This document shows, one piece after another, positions 5,292 through 7,072 of a stretch of 7,072 nucleotides of DNA. This stretch comes from Acidobacteriota bacterium (GTDB lineage: Bacteria; Acidobacteriota; Terriglobia; Terriglobales; Acidobacteriaceae): positions 1 to 7,072 of the forward strand of contig JAEKKE010000019.1 in assembly GCA_019510535.1 (NCBI GenBank), in the 5' to 3' direction. Each line of letters begins with the position of its first letter. The stretch's first letter is position 1. The notes below the pieces were generated by a model, which had not been told where the DNA came from, did no database searches, and saw only the letters and a list, made by a program, of their open reading frames with translations. The position numbers and the translations under genes are program-made.

Positions 5292-5966
5292 ATGCAGGAG
5301 TTCGTGATCGGCAACAAGCAGAAGGTAGACCTCGAAACCTGGGAGCGACGCTCCATCTTCAACTTCTTCAAAAACTTCAGCGAGCCTTATCACGGCGTAT
5401 GTCTTCGCGTGGACTGCACTGCGACCTTTCGCTATGCCAAAGAGCATCGCCTCTCCGTCTTCCTCTCCCTGGTGCATCGCACACTCGTCGCCTCTCACCT
5501 GGTGGAGAACTTCAAGACCCGCATCGTCGACGGCGAGGTGTGGCGCTATGAGCAGATCCACGGCGGTAGCGCCATCGGCAGGTCGAACGGCACCATCGGC
5601 TTCGGTCACTATCAGTTCCGCGAAGGGATCCAGCAGTTCGTACGCGAAGCCTCTCTCAAGGTCGATGAAGTCAAGCAGCGCGATGATATCGAACGCTTTC
5701 CGGAAGACAACCTGATCCGGTTCTCGGTGCTTCCCTGGTTTGACTTCACGTCTATCTCGCACGCACGCGAGTTCGCACGAGTCGACTCCGCACCAAGGGT
5801 CACCTTCGGCAAGATCACCGATGCGGATGGACGCTGCACCATGCCCGTCTCCATCCACGCGCATCACGCCCTCGCGGACGGTCTGCACGTCGCCCAGTTT
5901 GTCGAACGCTTTCAGGAGCTGCTGCACTCACCTGAGGCTCAGCCAGCGCTGCACAGTGGAGCATAA
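5292..5966 (+). CDS. Chloramphenicol acetyltransferase-family (CatA-like) O-acetyltransferase
   Basis: The product has 224 residues, close to the roughly 213-220 of classical CatA enzymes, which form cytosolic trimers that move acetyl from acetyl-CoA to a hydroxyl of chloramphenicol. Family landmarks in order are VDLETWERRSIFNFFKNFSEPYHGV (12-36), the usual N-terminal region; FSVLPWFDFTS (144-154), matching the conserved SxLPWxxFT segment; and HAHHALADGLHV (189-200), the active-site motif HHxxxDG with His192 as general base and Asp196 as its structural partner. The essential residues are therefore present. Many chromosomal members of this superfamily have unknown substrates, so resistance is not established. 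The ATG at 5292 follows an in-frame TAA at 5280-5282 and has no Shine-Dalgarno. A GTG at 5304 has AGGAG three bases upstream and is the alternative. The insertion sequence just upstream is transcribed away from this gene. Confidence 0.88.
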   Translation: MQEFVIGNKQKVDLETWERRSIFNFFKNFSEPYHGVCLRVDCTATFRYAKEHRLSVFLSLVHRTLVASHLVENFKTRIVDGEVWRYEQIHGGSAIGRSNGTIGFGHYQFREGIQQFVREASLKVDEVKQRDDIERFPEDNLIRFSVLPWFDFTSISHAREFARVDSAPRVTFGKITDADGRCTMPVSIHAHHALADGLHVAQFVERFQELLHSPEAQPALHSGA

Positions 5967-6013
5967 CGGGAAATTCATTGCAGCCCACATCTCATCGGGA
6001 TACGCTTTTCTTT

Positions 6014-7072
6014 ATGCGCACGACCCGTCTTCGTAATACCATCGCAGTTCTTGCGACCTTCGGCCTTAGCCTCACTGCCTCTGCACAGATGGAGCATCAT
6101 CACCACGATGCCGCACCGCCGGCCGCTTCAGAAAAACTCGGCTCCGTCTCCTTCCCTACGAGCTGCGCCGCAATATCGCAAAAACCCATGGAGCGCGGCG
6201 TAGCCCTGCTGCACTCCTTCGGATACACCGAGGCGCAACAGCAGTTCGAAGCGATTGCTAAAGCCGACTCTACGTGTGCGATGGCTCACTGGGGCATTGC
6301 CATGACGCAGTTCCGGCCACTGTGGGAGCGTCCTGATGCACAGGCGCTGAAGATCGGCGCCGACGAGATGACCAAAGCCCGCGCCCTGGGCGGCAACGCC
6401 ACGACGCTGGAACATGGCTACATCGATGCTCTCAGCACCTTATACAAACCGGAGACCGCGGTCTACGAGCAGCGCACCGCCGACTACGAACGTGCGATGG
6501 ATGCGCTGCACGCCGCCTTTCCCAACGATGTTGAAGTCGCGGCCTTTGATGCTTTAGCCATCCTTGCCGCCGCGCCCGCAAACGAAGCCAGCCTGGAGCA
6601 TCCGCGGAAGGCGCTCGCCATCCTGCAGCCGCTCTTTGCGGCACATCCCAATCACCCCGGCCTGGCGCACTACATCGTGCATACCTGCGATACACCGGCG
6701 CTTGCTCCCCAGGGACTGCAGGCGGCCCGCGTCTATGCCTCTATCGCACCATCATCGGCCCACGCCCTGCACATGCCCGGACACATCTTCTCCCGCCTTG
6801 GCATGTGGCAGGAAGATATCTCCTCCAACCTCGCTTCGATGGCGGCATCGGAACAGGCGGAGAAGGCACACCAGACCGGCGCCGCGCACCAGATGCACGC
6901 TGACGAGTTCCTGATCTATGCCTGGCTGCAGACGGGCGAGGACGAGAAAGCCGGCACTCTGACCGCGAAGATGCGCTCCGTCTCGGCAGAGATGGCGGCC
7001 ATGCCGTATATGGACGACATGAAGGACTACGGTCCTTTCTTCGACAACGAGCTGCACTCGATCTACGTGCTG
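6014..7072 (+). CDS. Secreted TPR-type protein of unknown function (partial at window end)
   Basis: There are 353 open codons with no stop before the window edge. The signal peptide is clear: MRTTRLRN, a hydrophobic core TIAVLATFGLSLTASA, and cleavage expected after the AxA-like ASA at residue 24. The mature N-terminus carries a natural histidine cluster EHHHHD (27-32), which could bind metal. The rest is helical and repeat-like: MERGVALLHSFGYTEAQQQFEAIAKADSTCAMAHWGIAMT reads as a TPR-like helix pair, and SAHALHMPGHIFSRLGMWQEDISSNL matches an 'ALHMPxHIFxRLGxW' motif I recall from a family of TPR-containing exported proteins. TPR folds usually mediate protein contacts; no enzymatic role is evident. 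It starts 47 bases after the acetyltransferase stop, with no strong ribosome binding site or terminator between them, so co-transcription is possible. Confidence 0.82.
   Translation, partial: MRTTRLRNTIAVLATFGLSLTASAQMEHHHHDAAPPAASEKLGSVSFPTSCAAISQKPMERGVALLHSFGYTEAQQQFEAIAKADSTCAMAHWGIAMTQFRPLWERPDAQALKIGADEMTKARALGGNATTLEHGYIDALSTLYKPETAVYEQRTADYERAMDALHAAFPNDVEVAAFDALAILAAAPANEASLEHPRKALAILQPLFAAHPNHPGLAHYIVHTCDTPALAPQGLQAARVYASIAPSSAHALHMPGHIFSRLGMWQEDISSNLASMAASEQAEKAHQTGAAHQMHADEFLIYAWLQTGEDEKAGTLTAKMRSVSAEMAAMPYMDDMKDYGPFFDNELHSIYVL

Noticed and set aside
5232..5927. A 231-codon open frame on the minus strand opposite the acetyltransferase
   Set aside because: It is an antisense shadow: the plus frame has clear CatA-family motifs, while the minus-strand product shows no recognisable domain and no good ribosome binding site.

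Overview
The window looks like a chromosomal segment of a soil bacterium of the Acidobacteriota, probably family Acidobacteriaceae (Granulicella, Edaphobacter or Terriglobus relatives). The basis is moderate to high GC, intergenic GC-rich hairpins built on 'GGGCTTTAGCCC' and 'CCGTGGGCTGAAGCCCACGG', and small secreted proteins of a type I recall from that group. This placement rests on recall and not on a search. No marker gene or RNA gene is present to confirm it.

Layout. (1) 1-272: C-terminal end of an aldo/keto reductase (+). (2) 273-577: non-coding, with a 150-bp composite hairpin repeat (copy A), one stem of which is followed by a T-run and probably ends the reductase transcript, and a separate small hairpin at 511-535. 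(3) 578-2017 (-) and 2057-2728 (+): a divergent pair sharing 39 bp, made of a MocR/PdxR-type regulator (GntR winged helix fused to an aminotransferase-like domain) and a small flavin-binding protein of the pyridoxamine-5'-phosphate-oxidase superfamily. The regulator has Arg where the PLP-binding Lys should be. (4) 2741-2853: a 113-bp inverted-repeat element that can fold into a three-stem structure. (5) 2919-3446: a small secreted protein of unknown function with a strong ribosome binding site. (6) 3577-5155: a second composite hairpin repeat (copy B), split by an IS1182/IS5-like insertion sequence (about 3712-5099) with an apparently intact DDE transposase on the minus strand. (7) 5292-5966 (+): a chloramphenicol-acetyltransferase-family enzyme with its HHxxxDG active-site motif. 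(8) 6014 to the window end (+): a secreted TPR-type protein, cut by the window edge.

How the parts relate. The only clear functional unit is the regulator and flavoprotein pair. MocR regulators commonly lie divergent to the gene they control, often in vitamin B6 or amine metabolism. The other genes look like independent single-gene units separated by repeats. I see no defence system, CRISPR array or biosynthetic cluster. The most unusual features are the lysine-less MocR protein and the nested repeats: a hairpin module inserted in a composite hairpin repeat, which is itself interrupted by an insertion sequence whose ends blend into the target palindrome.
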